Source: a virus. Taken from it: 44,002 nucleotides of DNA. This document shows positions 20,931 through 29,244 of the stretch, in pieces; the first letter of the stretch is position 1; every line of letters begins with the position of its first letter. The stretch is from positions 1-44,002 of the IMG/VR virus record IMGVR_UViG_3300025466_000069; one strand, written 5' to 3'. A program made the translations under genes and the position numbers. The notes under the pieces were generated by a model, which was not told the origin of the DNA, made no database searches, and saw only the letters and a list, made by a program, of their open reading frames with translations.

Positions 20931-23900
20931 TTAGTTGAGTGTGGCGAAAAAGTTGCTCTGATTAAACGCAGGGGTGTTTGCTCCAACCGCAGCCGGAGTG
21001 GTGTTCAGACTTGTTCCCCAAAACGAACAACGCCCGTTTAATGCCCCCGCGGCGTTTGTGGTATTGAAGTTCATTAACGCCCCTGTGTTTGGGGGTCCAC
21101 CACCGCTAGAGTCACCTGCCACAACCAAGGCTGGTGCAGTTGTAGTACTTGTACCAATTTGAAAAACAATGTAGTAATCGGTGTCGTTAGCAAGTGCCAG
21201 CGAACCAACAGCCGTAAGGGTAAAAGTGTTGTACCCAGTGTTAAGCAAGGCAGAACCCAACGAAGCGTATCCAAGAACGGCTCCTGCTGCTGAATACAAA
21301 CTGACGTAGGAGTTTACCATAGAGGCTCCCGAACCAGCATTAGTAAAGAATCCAACTGTTGAAACAGTTGCAGCCGTAGTCATGTGGATTCGTGTTGCGT
21401 AAGCAACGCCCTTAGTAGGAATAATAGTACTGCTGCTTGCAATAGTGGCTGGGTCAAATGTCCAAGCCTTGACACCGTGAGCAGTAGGCCAGACTGAACC
21501 CGGGGCAATACCTAGGTTTCCACGAGCACCGGCAACCGTATTTGCCCCAGTTCCGCCACTATTAGTGGGCACAGTACCAACTATGTCTGAGGCAAATGCT
21601 GAACTAATTTCAGTCCATACGCCAGTGTTATAGACAAACCTTTTTACGCCTAGGATTGTCGTGCTAATTGAAGTAGCGCCAGTTGTTGCATTACCGCTCG
21701 CAACATAAGTAATCGTGTCAGTTCCACCCCTAGCAATACTTAAACCAGCGGAACTGTTTGCGGAGCCAATTGTGTTAACGGTTCCATTTGGCGGTGCAGT
21801 GGGAAGCGTAATTGTTATGCCTGAAGTATTTGTAGAAAGCGAGGTTTCGTTAGGTAAAGCCGTTCCATTTGCGGAGTAAAGCACGACTGGCCCTGCGCCG
21901 GTGTTGGCGTATTGCAGACCAGTTGCGCCGGAGTTCACTACGAGAGACTGACCAGCGGTTCCTAAGCCCAGACGTGAAACCGTGCTAGAGCCAGTTCCAA
22001 CAATAAGGTCACCAGCAGTGGTAACTGTCGAAAGGGGAATCTTGGTTGTGTCGCTAGGTGCGGTGGTAGTAACGGAAGTAACTCGGCCCTTGGAGTCGGT
22101 GGTTACAATAGGTACTGCCGTGGCGGAACCGTAAGTGCCAGCGGTACCAGCAGCAGCCAAAGTGGGGTTGGGGTAACTACCCGTGAGGTCACCACCGGCT
22201 GAACCGTTCGGTGGCAACGCAGTAGGAATTTGACCAAAAGCGGCGGCATCCGTTGAAGCAGTGCCGTTAGCAAGACCGGTAATTTTGTTAGCGCCCATTG
22301 CAACGTTGGCAGCAGCAGCTCCCCACTTGTCAAGGCTGACCTGTGAAGTGTCTACTAAGTGGTCTGCACCGTTGGCCGTTACCATGTACCACTGGCCACC
22401 AGCATTGTTAATAAATGTGTAAGCACCATTAACTGATACCGTGTAGGTGGTTACTCCTGTACTGCTACCAAGTGGCACCATTGAGTTTGACGAAAAACCT
22501 AATGTCACCGGGACGGTAGAGTGGTTAATAAATGTCCAAGATGCACCGTCTTGCGGGCTGCTTGGAGCGGAAATTGTTTGCCCTGAGGTTGAACCCGTAA
22601 ACAATGTTACTTCGTTGACTTTTGCGGTAGCGGTTGCTGAACGAGAAACAATGTGGTTCGATATGGTAGACCACCACGTTCCCGGCGAACCGGCGGCCGT
22701 GCAAACCCAAATGGTTGCTGTTTGGTCAACAACAAAGTCACCCACAGCAAAGGTGCCTGTAGTGGGTGCGCCGTTTGTAGTGCCGCCTACATAACGAGTA
22801 GCGGTGGTAGCGCCAGTCAGCCCAGATATTTTAACGTCGGGTACAATTAGTTCGCCGGTCATAGTGCTACCGGCTTTTTGAACTGCACCCGCAACAGTGG
22901 TGTTGGCAGAAATGATGCTGTTTACGTTTGTGGTCGAAGCAAGGGTTGGTGCAGTAGCAGTTGTGCCTGTACCACCAAGGTCACCGGCAAGCTGAACGCT
23001 ACCTACAGCAGAGGTCGTGGCGTTAGAAGCACCAGCACCGGCAGGACCCTGTGGGCCCGTAGGACCAGTAGGGCCGGTTGCTCCGGTGGGTCCGGCTGGG
23101 CCAGTTGCACCAGTTGCTCCGGTGGCACCAGTAGCACCTTGAGGAACAGTGAAGTTAAATACAGCGGCTGAGCTTGTGCCAGAGTTAGTAACCGAAGCAG
23201 AAGTACCGGCGGCGCCAGTAGTTGTGGTTCCTACAGCAACGGTTGCAGCAGAACCAGCGGGTCCGGTTGCTCCGGTGGCCCCAGTTGAACCAGCGGGGCC
23301 GGTAGGTCCAGTGGGTCCGGCAGGTCCGGTCGGACCAGCAGGGCCAGTAGCCCCTGTGGAACCAGTAGCGCCGGTAGCACCAGTAGCACCTTGAGGAACA
23401 GTGAAGTTAAATACAGCGGCGGAAGAAGTCCCCGAGTTAGTAACGCTTGCTGATGTGCCAGCCGCGCCAGTCGTAGTTGTACCAACTGATACCGAAGCCG
23501 CTGAACCAGCGGCACCGGTAGCACCGGTAGCACCAGTCGCGCCGGTTGCACCAGTTGCTCCGGTAGGTCCGGCAGGGCCGGTAGGTCCAGCGGGCCCTTG
23601 GGGGCCAGTGGCTCCAGTGGCACCCTTGGTAAGAATTAGTGAGTCGTTGTAGGACCAGTAGGACTGTGCGTTAGCAGAGCCAACCGGGTAGGTAACACGA
23701 ACGTAGTAGTCGATAGCGGCTGGTACTTCAAGCTGCCATTGACCGGGACCACCAAACTCGGTACCGGTGATTACTGGACCAGCTGCGGCGGTGTATCCAG
23801 CAGGAGGGGTGCTACCAGCGGCAGGTGGGGTGACGAATAGATTGTCGCCTGTGCTGGGGTCGGTTGCAAACCAAGCATCAACTTGGGCTCCGTTAAGGAA

Positions 23901-23942
23901 CCCAGATGGACCTGCAACAACTCCTGAAAGAATAAAGGCCAT
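20931..23942 (-). CDS. Collagen-like tail fibre or decoration protein
   Basis: This 1003-residue protein has collagen-like Gly-x-y runs ([16 protein letters not shown] and similar) at about residues 107-150, 190-235 and 270-305. They are separated by two copies of a module ending [14 protein letters not shown]. The rest is Ala/Thr/Ser-rich beta sequence with a C-terminal domain of ordinary composition, probably the receptor- or surface-binding end. The GETI gene stop overlaps its ATG. The underlying DNA contains exact internal repeats, so copy number may vary between strains. Confidence 0.85.
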   Translation of the reverse strand: MAFILSGVVAGPSGFLNGAQVDAWFATDPSTGDNLFVTPPAAGSTPPAGYTAAAGPVITGTEFGGPGQWQLEVPAAIDYYVRVTYPVGSANAQSYWSYNDSLILTKGATGATGPQGPAGPTGPAGPTGATGATGATGATGATGAAGSAASVSVGTTTTGAAGTSASVTNSGTSSAAVFNFTVPQGATGATGATGSTGATGPAGPTGPAGPTGPTGPAGSTGATGATGPAGSAATVAVGTTTTGAAGTSASVTNSGTSSAAVFNFTVPQGATGATGATGATGPAGPTGATGPTGPTGPQGPAGAGASNATTSAVGSVQLAGDLGGTGTTATAPTLASTTNVNSIISANTTVAGAVQKAGSTMTGELIVPDVKISGLTGATTATRYVGGTTNGAPTTGTFAVGDFVVDQTATIWVCTAAGSPGTWWSTISNHIVSRSATATAKVNEVTLFTGSTSGQTISAPSSPQDGASWTFINHSTVPVTLGFSSNSMVPLGSSTGVTTYTVSVNGAYTFINNAGGQWYMVTANGADHLVDTSQVSLDKWGAAAANVAMGANKITGLANGTASTDAAAFGQIPTALPPNGSAGGDLTGSYPNPTLAAAGTAGTYGSATAVPIVTTDSKGRVTSVTTTAPSDTTKIPLSTVTTAGDLIVGTGSSTVSRLGLGTAGQSLVVNSGATGLQYANTGAGPVVLYSANGTALPNETSLSTNTSGITITLPTAPPNGTVNTIGSANSSAGLSIARGGTDTITYVASGNATTGATSISTTILGVKRFVYNTGVWTEISSAFASDIVGTVPTNSGGTGANTVAGARGNLGIAPGSVWPTAHGVKAWTFDPATIASSSTIIPTKGVAYATRIHMTTAATVSTVGFFTNAGSGASMVNSYVSLYSAAGAVLGYASLGSALLNTGYNTFTLTAVGSLALANDTDYYIVFQIGTSTTTAPALVVAGDSSGGGPPNTGALMNFNTTNAAGALNGRCSFWGTSLNTTPAAVGANTPAFNQSNFFATLN
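23127..23168. repeat. 42-bp exact repeat inside fibre gene (second copy 23379-23420)
   Basis: Two identical 42-base blocks encode the end of the FNFTVPQG module in the collagen-like fibre. Such repeats can recombine and change fibre length. Confidence 0.9.
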
Positions 23943-24274
23943 TAGATTGTTTCGCCCTTGCTGACAGCGGCCTGTGCCTTGTCAAATCGTTCTCCAAGTT
24001 TGGCGTTGCCACCTAAACGCTGGCCAGTCTCAATTTCCCACTTGGAAGTGGCACGAGCCTCAAGTTCCGCCGAGCCCTTAACAGACTTAGGCTGAACACC
24101 ATCTTTGCGAAGACGCTTGTAAGCGGCAACGTCGGCGTGGCTCTTCTTGGTTTCAAAATTAATTACACCCGCATTGGAGCGGGTAGGCGTTGCGGATGGG
24201 GCAAGAGAAACAGATTGAATCTTGCATCCAAAGCAATCAGGTGCGCAGTTCTCAGAAGGTATGTGCCTAGGCAT
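23942..24274 (-). CDS. Conserved actinophage virion-region protein
   Basis: This 110-residue protein begins with [19 protein letters not shown], then has [20 protein letters not shown] and a basic C-terminal half. The CxxC-like start and the DxxAYKRLR run are familiar from hypothetical proteins in actinophage structural operons. It lies between two virion genes with overlaps. Function is unknown. Confidence 0.65.
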   Translation of the reverse strand: MPRHIPSENCAPDCFGCKIQSVSLAPSATPTRSNAGVINFETKKSHADVAAYKRLRKDGVQPKSVKGSAELEARATSKWEIETGQRLGGNAKLGERFDKAQAAVSKGETI

Positions 24275-24662
24275 TTGTAATCAAAGCTCCGTATCCAGCA
24301 GCGGTCAAAGCCGTTGCTTCCGCGTCCGTAACGTACGACTTCTCGAAGTACGTTTTGGTAATGTATGGGTTTTGTGCAACCGTGCTTACAGTTGGTTGCG
24401 GTGGGTTCTGAGAAAAGTCGATGTAGTAAGTAGTCGAGTAGGGTGAGGCTGGGTCGTAAGGGTTGTATGGGTATGGAATGTTGGTGTTGTTGTTTTCCGC
24501 AGTAGCGGTGTCTTGCACAAACGTCCCATCACTCAGCGCATACACGCCGACGTGACGAGGACGATTGTTGAAGTACCTGAACAAACGACGGGCTACGCCG
24601 GTCGTGTCGGGAAGGATAGGGGGGTTGTCAAAGACAACCGGTGGCGTGAAATACTTAGCCAC
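24267..24662 (-). CDS. Virion-region protein of unknown function
   Basis: This 131-residue protein is rich in Asn, Pro, Thr and Tyr (for example NIPYPYNPYDPASPYS) and ends with a helix TDAEATALTAAGYG. This composition suggests a minor structural protein. It overlaps the next gene by 8 bases. No family is recognised. Confidence 0.65.
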   Translation of the reverse strand: MAKYFTPPVVFDNPPILPDTTGVARRLFRYFNNRPRHVGVYALSDGTFVQDTATAENNNTNIPYPYNPYDPASPYSTTYYIDFSQNPPQPTVSTVAQNPYITKTYFEKSYVTDAEATALTAAGYGALITNA

Positions 24663-24672
24663 GGTTATCCCT

Positions 24673-24903
24673 CTACTTCTTGTTAATTACAGGTAACCCT
24701 AGTTTTGCCGCAGCAACGGCATCGGTCGTTCCACGGCTACCGCTACCGGAGACGTTGTCTCCAACAGGTGCAGCCTGTCCAACAGGACGGGTGGTGCGCT
24801 CAAAGCCATTCATCATGTTCTGCTCAAGAAGCGTGGTAGGAGACATGTCCACTACAAAGGACACATCCTTAGCACGCATAGTGTCGGTTTGGTTATCCCG
24901 CAT
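24673..24903 (-). CDS. Small virion-region protein
   Basis: This 76-residue protein begins MRDNQTDTMRAKDVSFVVD and has a flexible Gly/Ser/Thr stretch near residue 50 (VSGSGSRGTTDA). It fits tightly between neighbours in the virion operon. Function is unknown. Confidence 0.6.
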   Translation of the reverse strand: MRDNQTDTMRAKDVSFVVDMSPTTLLEQNMMNGFERTTRPVGQAAPVGDNVSGSGSRGTTDAVAAAKLGLPVINKK

Positions 24904-25163
24904 TAGTTGCTCCCGTGTACTTTGAAGCCTTCAACAATTGGAGCGTCGGCGTTTGAACCGTACTCAATCGTTGTAACTCCCATGATTTCTGGACGCATGT
25001 TCTTAGAACCACGTCCGGTGTTTTCTTCCATGCCACGGTTGGCAGGAGCATTTGACTCTTTAGCTGAAGAAGGGGTAGGGATGGTTCCGGTCTCAACGCT
25101 GTTGGTTGCCCGATTGCGGAGAAACTCGTCTCCAATTTGTTTGAATGATGCGCGTGATTCCAT
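24903..25163 (-). CDS. Small flexible virion-region protein
   Basis: This protein has 86 residues from the ATG at 25163, which overlaps the upstream stop (TAATG). A GTG at 25172 is possible but not preferred. The N-terminus is helical and basic (MESRASFKQIGDEFLRNRAT). The middle is a Pro/Ser/Asn-rich linker and the end has VTTIEYGSNADAP. Function is unknown. Confidence 0.6.
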   Translation of the reverse strand: MESRASFKQIGDEFLRNRATNSVETGTIPTPSSAKESNAPANRGMEENTGRGSKNMRPEIMGVTTIEYGSNADAPIVEGFKVHGSN

Positions 25164-25342
25164 TATTTCCACCTAGGGTCGGTCATGTCACAGCAACCAC
25201 AGTAACAAGGGTCTGATACTTCGCCCTTTACGGCCTTGGCATCATTAGCCGCGGCGCGAGATACTCGGTTACCAATTGGAGAACCCGGGTGGTTTGCGGC
25301 TTCAATGCCACGAACCTGTCCGAGTCCGGTAGGGATTGTCAT
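25163..25342 (-). CDS. 59-residue Cys-rich microprotein
   Basis: The frame reads MTIPTGLGQVRGIEAANHPG and ends with CYCGCCDMTDPRWK, a cluster of four Cys in six residues that could bind zinc or another metal. It is coupled to neighbours on both sides by TAATG and ATGA overlaps within the virion operon. Function is unknown. Confidence 0.65.
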   Translation of the reverse strand: MTIPTGLGQVRGIEAANHPGSPIGNRVSRAAANDAKAVKGEVSDPCYCGCCDMTDPRWK

Positions 25343-25488
25343 TTCGATTCCTTATCGTATTGAATCTCAAGGGGTACAGGTACGCCATTGGCGTCCGTCA
25401 GGCGCCCACAGATGAGGCAGAACAACTCATCAAGAGTGAACTGCACATCAAAGCTGTGGCATACTGCGCACTGACGGGGCCAAGGCAT
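25339..25488 (-). CDS. 49-residue zinc-ribbon microprotein
   Basis: The frame reads MPWPRQCAVCHSFDVQFTLD, then ELFCLICGRL. Two CxxC pairs 17 residues apart form a zinc ribbon. It lies directly after the major capsid gene and overlaps the next by ATGA. It may be a capsid accessory or regulator. No family is named. Confidence 0.65.
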   Translation of the reverse strand: MPWPRQCAVCHSFDVQFTLDELFCLICGRLTDANGVPVPLEIQYDKESK

Positions 25489-25503
25489 ACTTGTTACTAG
25501 CTA

Positions 25504-26580
25504 TTAAGCCAGTGGGCTTCCGGTTTCACCGAGGTCAACTGCAGGGTTCACGCTGATAGCAGGTGAACCGTAGGTTGCGGTGATGTCTGAGCCAAGCAAC
25601 GAAGCGGTCTCAAGGCGAGCAACTGACTGCTGACGGAAGATTCCGTAAGCACCAAGCCAGTACCAACCCAGAGGTACGAGACGACGCAGGCGGTCGGTGA
25701 TTGGACCGGGGACCAAGTGCGGGTAAGCACCGTTTCCGTCAATCATCGAGTGAGTCTTAGCAAGCGACTGGCGACCAACAATGATGGTACCGTAGACGTT
25801 TGTTGAAGACGCACCAGCGCCAGCGAATACAGGAGCACGAGGGGTTTCAATCCAACGTACGCCTTCGAATGCGCCGAGCTCACCGGTCCAGATTTCACCC
25901 GGCTGAGCGTAGACGTGTGGTGCACGCCATCCCTGAATGTTGGAACCAGAGACAGTTTCGCCCTGAAGGTCCGCAACGAGGTCGGGGTGGATGTAACCAA
26001 CGTAGTACCCACCGAAGGTAGGAACGTTCTGAGCACGCAGACGAGCACGGATGGCACGGATGTCCAAAGCGGAAATCGTGTTGGTTCCGGCTACAGCCGA
26101 ACGAGTGGTAACGGAGCTGTTGAGTGACGTTGCGCCAAGACCCGAACCGTAGTAAACCTGTGAACCTGAGTCCAAAGCCTTACGGGCAATCGTGTCAAGT
26201 GAAACACCAGCGTTGTAACCAACGACGTTAGCAACAACAGGGTCAACGTCGATGAACGAGGTTCCACGCAGCTTGGCGGTGGTACCTACTGAAGCACCGT
26301 ATTCCTGAAGGGTCAGGACTACCTGTGAATCAGTCATCGACTGAAGAGCCACGTCGGTTGTTTCGTCGGTTAGAGCCGTTGAAGCAATTGGCAAGTCGTT
26401 AACAATGGTAAAGGTTACAGAAGAACCCGGCATCGCCTGAGCGGTGGCCTGAACGTCTGCAGCTTGGTCGAAGTACAACTCAGGACGCAAGGCAAAGTAA
26501 GCCATGCGGTCATAAGCAGCCTGCGAGGTGTTGAAGTTGGTACTGAGGCCGGTGCCGGTACCTACATATGAGTCAGTCAT
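25504..26580 (-). CDS. Major capsid protein (N4-gp56-like)
   Basis: This 358-residue protein lies directly after the scaffold gene. It contains MPGSSVTFTIVNDLP, then LTDETTDVALQSMTDSQVVL and TLQEYGASVGTTAKLRG, the order of strands seen in N4-gp56-type HK97-fold capsid proteins. Later segments include a helix with RARLRAQNVPTFGGYYVGYI. No N-terminal delta domain is obvious, consistent with a separate scaffold. The ribosome site (AAGGAG) sits inside a 12-bp hairpin upstream of the start. Confidence 0.8.
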   Translation of the reverse strand: MTDSYVGTGTGLSTNFNTSQAAYDRMAYFALRPELYFDQAADVQATAQAMPGSSVTFTIVNDLPIASTALTDETTDVALQSMTDSQVVLTLQEYGASVGTTAKLRGTSFIDVDPVVANVVGYNAGVSLDTIARKALDSGSQVYYGSGLGATSLNSSVTTRSAVAGTNTISALDIRAIRARLRAQNVPTFGGYYVGYIHPDLVADLQGETVSGSNIQGWRAPHVYAQPGEIWTGELGAFEGVRWIETPRAPVFAGAGASSTNVYGTIIVGRQSLAKTHSMIDGNGAYPHLVPGPITDRLRRLVPLGWYWLGAYGIFRQQSVARLETASLLGSDITATYGSPAISVNPAVDLGETGSPLA

Positions 26581-26584
26581 TTTG

Positions 26585-26620
26585 ACTGAGCTCCTTTCTT
26601 TTTAGTTGGAAAGGCTCAGT
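26585..26620 (-). promoter_or_regulatory. Hairpin covering the capsid-gene ribosome site
   Basis: The 41-base gap before the capsid gene can fold into a stem of 7 plus 5 bp (26585-26591/26614-26620 and 26594-26598/26609-26613) with a 2-base bulge. The AAGGAG site (26591-26596) lies in the 3' arm of the minus-strand RNA. It could be an RNase III site, a stability element or translational control for the most abundant virion protein. Confidence 0.7.
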
Positions 26621-26621
26621 G

Positions 26622-27110
26622 CTAAATCTGCGAAGATTGGACGCCAACTCGTTGGCCGAGTTCGCCCTTTACGACCCTCATGACTTCTTCGACACTGGTG
26701 GCTGCGGAAATAGCAGCCATGTACTCCTGCTCTGCGTCTGGCATTGCGCCTACAGAACCGACAGTAGCACCTTGGGCCCGACGTTGGGCTTCAAGTTCAG
26801 CATCAAACGACGGCTCTTGAGCGACGGGAGTGGGTGCCTGAGTCTGACCAAGGATACCGTACTTCTCAGCTTCCGCTTGGATTGCTTCCAAAGAAGACTC
26901 TCCATCGTAAGCTTTGCGAAGCAAAGCGCCTGCGCCAGTGTCAGGAATACCAGCCTTTGAGAACAGAACCTCGCGGCGCTCCAACTCAAGTTGGGCTCGC
27001 ACTGCTTCTAATTCCTTCTTGGCTTTTTCAGCCTCGCGCAGTTGACGCCGAATGTTCGGGTCTAAGCGGTCAGTCTGTTCCATCTCGTCATCAAATTCGT
27101 CGTATGCCAT
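26622..27110 (-). CDS. Capsid scaffold protein
   Basis: This 162-residue acidic, helical protein begins MAYDEFDDEMEQTDRLDPNI, then has a long coiled coil (RRQLREAEKAKKELEAVRAQ). It also has a Pro/Gln-rich linker and a charged end. Size, charge, coiled coil and position just before the capsid gene fit a phage scaffold that is removed or cleaved during assembly. The 177-base gap upstream holds a weak AGTAAGT/ACTTACT inverted repeat but no clear promoter. Confidence 0.78.
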   Translation of the reverse strand: MAYDEFDDEMEQTDRLDPNIRRQLREAEKAKKELEAVRAQLELERREVLFSKAGIPDTGAGALLRKAYDGESSLEAIQAEAEKYGILGQTQAPTPVAQEPSFDAELEAQRRAQGATVGSVGAMPDAEQEYMAAISAATSVEEVMRVVKGELGQRVGVQSSQI

Positions 27111-27287
27111 GTCTGGGTCTCTCCTGTAGATTACGCACTTTACCAGAGGTTAATAAAGCGGATATTTAATGAACTCTGTACACGCCTTGGGTCGTTCCCT
27201 CCCAAAGTGGAGTAAGTAGGTAGCTCGCCTATTCCGGTACATAGGGCCAAGTACTTACTTCAAAGATACCATTCCGTACCCTAAATG

Positions 27288-28712
27288 TTACGTCCTTGCA
27301 CTACCAAGGCCAATAACTCCCTTGCTAGTTTCAAGGTATCCACCACCCTTTTCGAATGGGGCTACCTTGGCTTGCTCGGCTCTCATGACCCGGGTCTGGG
27401 CTTCGACTTGGTTGGTGCCTTGGAATCCGGCTACCTGTGCGCCAATAATGGTGTTGGCGTCGACGGTTGACTTGTTGGCACCCGGTGTAGTGCTGTTAAG
27501 GGCGCTGTCCTTAGAAGCGGCAAGTAGAGCGTTCTGAATGGAAGCCATGCTTTGGGTGCCCATACCTGATTGGCCCGAAGCGGCGCCAAGGTTGGCTCGG
27601 TCAGCCAGCTCAATCGTTCCCTCTCTGCTGAGACCCTGCAATCCAATTTCCCTAGAGTATCCAGCAAGGGTGGCCGCGGCTGTCTGCTGTTCCAACTTGG
27701 TAATGGAATTCTTGGGGTCGAGGTAGTAGTGGGCAAGGTCGTGGGTGTTGATACCGTAGTTGGCCAACTGTGCTTTAACCGCTGGGTCAGCATTTGCTGC
27801 AGCGGCGTAGCCTTGAATAACACGCTGGTTAAACTCAGCCGCAGATACGTTGCCTTTAACTAATGATGTAATTTCTGCAGTAGTTAAATTTGGCAAACCA
27901 TATTGTTGAGCCGTTCCTTGAACAGATGCCATCCAAGTCATGTATTGCTGTTCGGTCATGTGTTCGGCACCCGGGATGTTTGGGTTGTTGTTTCGCTCAG
28001 TCAAGCCCGGGAAGGCTTGCTTGTACGCATCTGATTCACGAATTTGATTCAAAACCGCATCAGCATTTACAAGGCTGGGCGTGTTGGCATTTGTGATAAT
28101 CATGCCCTTGACACGGTTGATAAGGTCCGTGTTGGTGTCAAGTCCCCATTGCTGGAGCGTGTTCATAACATTGTCGTACGCAGATACTTGCTGGTTAGCC
28201 GTTGCACCACTTAAAGCAGCAGCCGATGGACTGTTTGTTCCTCCACCGAAAAGCACTGCTTCTTTTGCTGGGTTATAAAGCGTGTCTGTAGAAAGAGAAA
28301 CTTTTGTCCAGTCGCCGCCGACAGTTGAGTAGGTACGCAATGCATCAACATAGGCATTAACTGGAGCGTTACCGGTTGGAATCTTAAGAGCGGTTAAAAA
28401 CGCGTTATAACCAGCTTTAAGTTGTGCGTCGGTTACGCCCGCCCGTTTAGCAACTTCGCTTCCGAGCAACATGTTTCTAATAGCCAGCAAACCAGATTCA
28501 AATCCCGAACCTGTGCTAATTGGCTTAACCATTCCACCCGAGGAATAAGTAATTGGCCTGTTTGCAAATAGCTTGGCTACGTTTGCTGGAACCCCATAAA
28601 CACTTGTCAATACCTCTGCCGAAGGCATCTTCATATTGCCAATGCTTACTCCGGCATTGTCATTTTGACCAAGACCATACTTGGCCATTAATTGTTGTAA
28701 AGTCAATCCCAT
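27288..28712 (-). CDS. Internal virion protein candidate, 474 residues
   Basis: This long alpha-helical protein is rich in Ala, Asn and Gly. A central region (YKQAFPGLTERN, then LTTAEITSLVKGNVSAAEFN) resembles a domain repeated in virion proteins of actinophages with short or siphovirus tails. The C-terminal half has YYLDPKNSITKLEQQTAAAT and ends with a flexible Gly-rich tail. It is the last of three consecutive genes for likely ejection or inner-capsid proteins. No enzymatic motif is seen. Confidence 0.6.
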   Translation of the reverse strand: MGLTLQQLMAKYGLGQNDNAGVSIGNMKMPSAEVLTSVYGVPANVAKLFANRPITYSSGGMVKPISTGSGFESGLLAIRNMLLGSEVAKRAGVTDAQLKAGYNAFLTALKIPTGNAPVNAYVDALRTYSTVGGDWTKVSLSTDTLYNPAKEAVLFGGGTNSPSAAALSGATANQQVSAYDNVMNTLQQWGLDTNTDLINRVKGMIITNANTPSLVNADAVLNQIRESDAYKQAFPGLTERNNNPNIPGAEHMTEQQYMTWMASVQGTAQQYGLPNLTTAEITSLVKGNVSAAEFNQRVIQGYAAAANADPAVKAQLANYGINTHDLAHYYLDPKNSITKLEQQTAAATLAGYSREIGLQGLSREGTIELADRANLGAASGQSGMGTQSMASIQNALLAASKDSALNSTTPGANKSTVDANTIIGAQVAGFQGTNQVEAQTRVMRAEQAKVAPFEKGGGYLETSKGVIGLGSART

Positions 28713-29236
28713 TATTTAGCTCCCTGTGGTGGGTTGGTAAACCCTTCCATAATGTGTTGAATGATTTGTTGTGCTGATTCTTTGGCAGCAGGTGTCTGGT
28801 CCCAGCCAAAACCGGGGTGCGTCTGCAGGTGTTGCTTCCATTGGTCAAGGCTCATAGGAGCAGGACGCATGGTTTCAGGGTCCATTGCTCCGGTAAGTGC
28901 GGCACTTGATTTGGGGTCGCCTACAAAATTTGGTTCAAATTGTTCGCCAAGAACTTGCTTGCCAACTTGACGATAAGGCTCCATAAGATGCGCGGTAGGG
29001 ATACCGGACGCAATTTGTTTAGCCATAGTTGGGTACAAGCCTTCTGCGGTTTTCTTAACGTAATCTTGAAAAGCCGCAAACGATTTCTCGTCCATGTTTT
29101 CCGTTGCCTTTTTAAGCGAGCCCTCGCTCATTGGCACCATGTAATCTTGTACAAGTTGCTTGGCTTCTTTTGCAAAATCAACTTTTTCGGCTGGGGTTTT
29201 TTCTTCAGTTGGTTTTTCTGTTGGTTTAGTAGCCAT
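28712..29236 (-). CDS. Internal virion protein candidate, 174 residues
   Basis: This 174-residue protein begins with a Lys/Glu/Pro-rich flexible end (MATKPTEKPTEEKTPAEKVD), followed by helices and a segment RPAPMSLDQWKQHLQTHPGF. It fits between the giant and the 474-residue proteins, with a one-base overlap of the next start. Such grouping is typical of ejection proteins in podoviruses. Function is not shown. Confidence 0.6.
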   Translation of the reverse strand: MATKPTEKPTEEKTPAEKVDFAKEAKQLVQDYMVPMSEGSLKKATENMDEKSFAAFQDYVKKTAEGLYPTMAKQIASGIPTAHLMEPYRQVGKQVLGEQFEPNFVGDPKSSAALTGAMDPETMRPAPMSLDQWKQHLQTHPGFGWDQTPAAKESAQQIIQHIMEGFTNPPQGAK

Positions 29237-29244
29237 AAATATCC

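Noticed and set aside
22447-23652. Plus-strand ORFs opposite the fibre gene (Val/Pro/Ala-rich)
   Set aside because: They are the antisense reading of collagen-like repeats.
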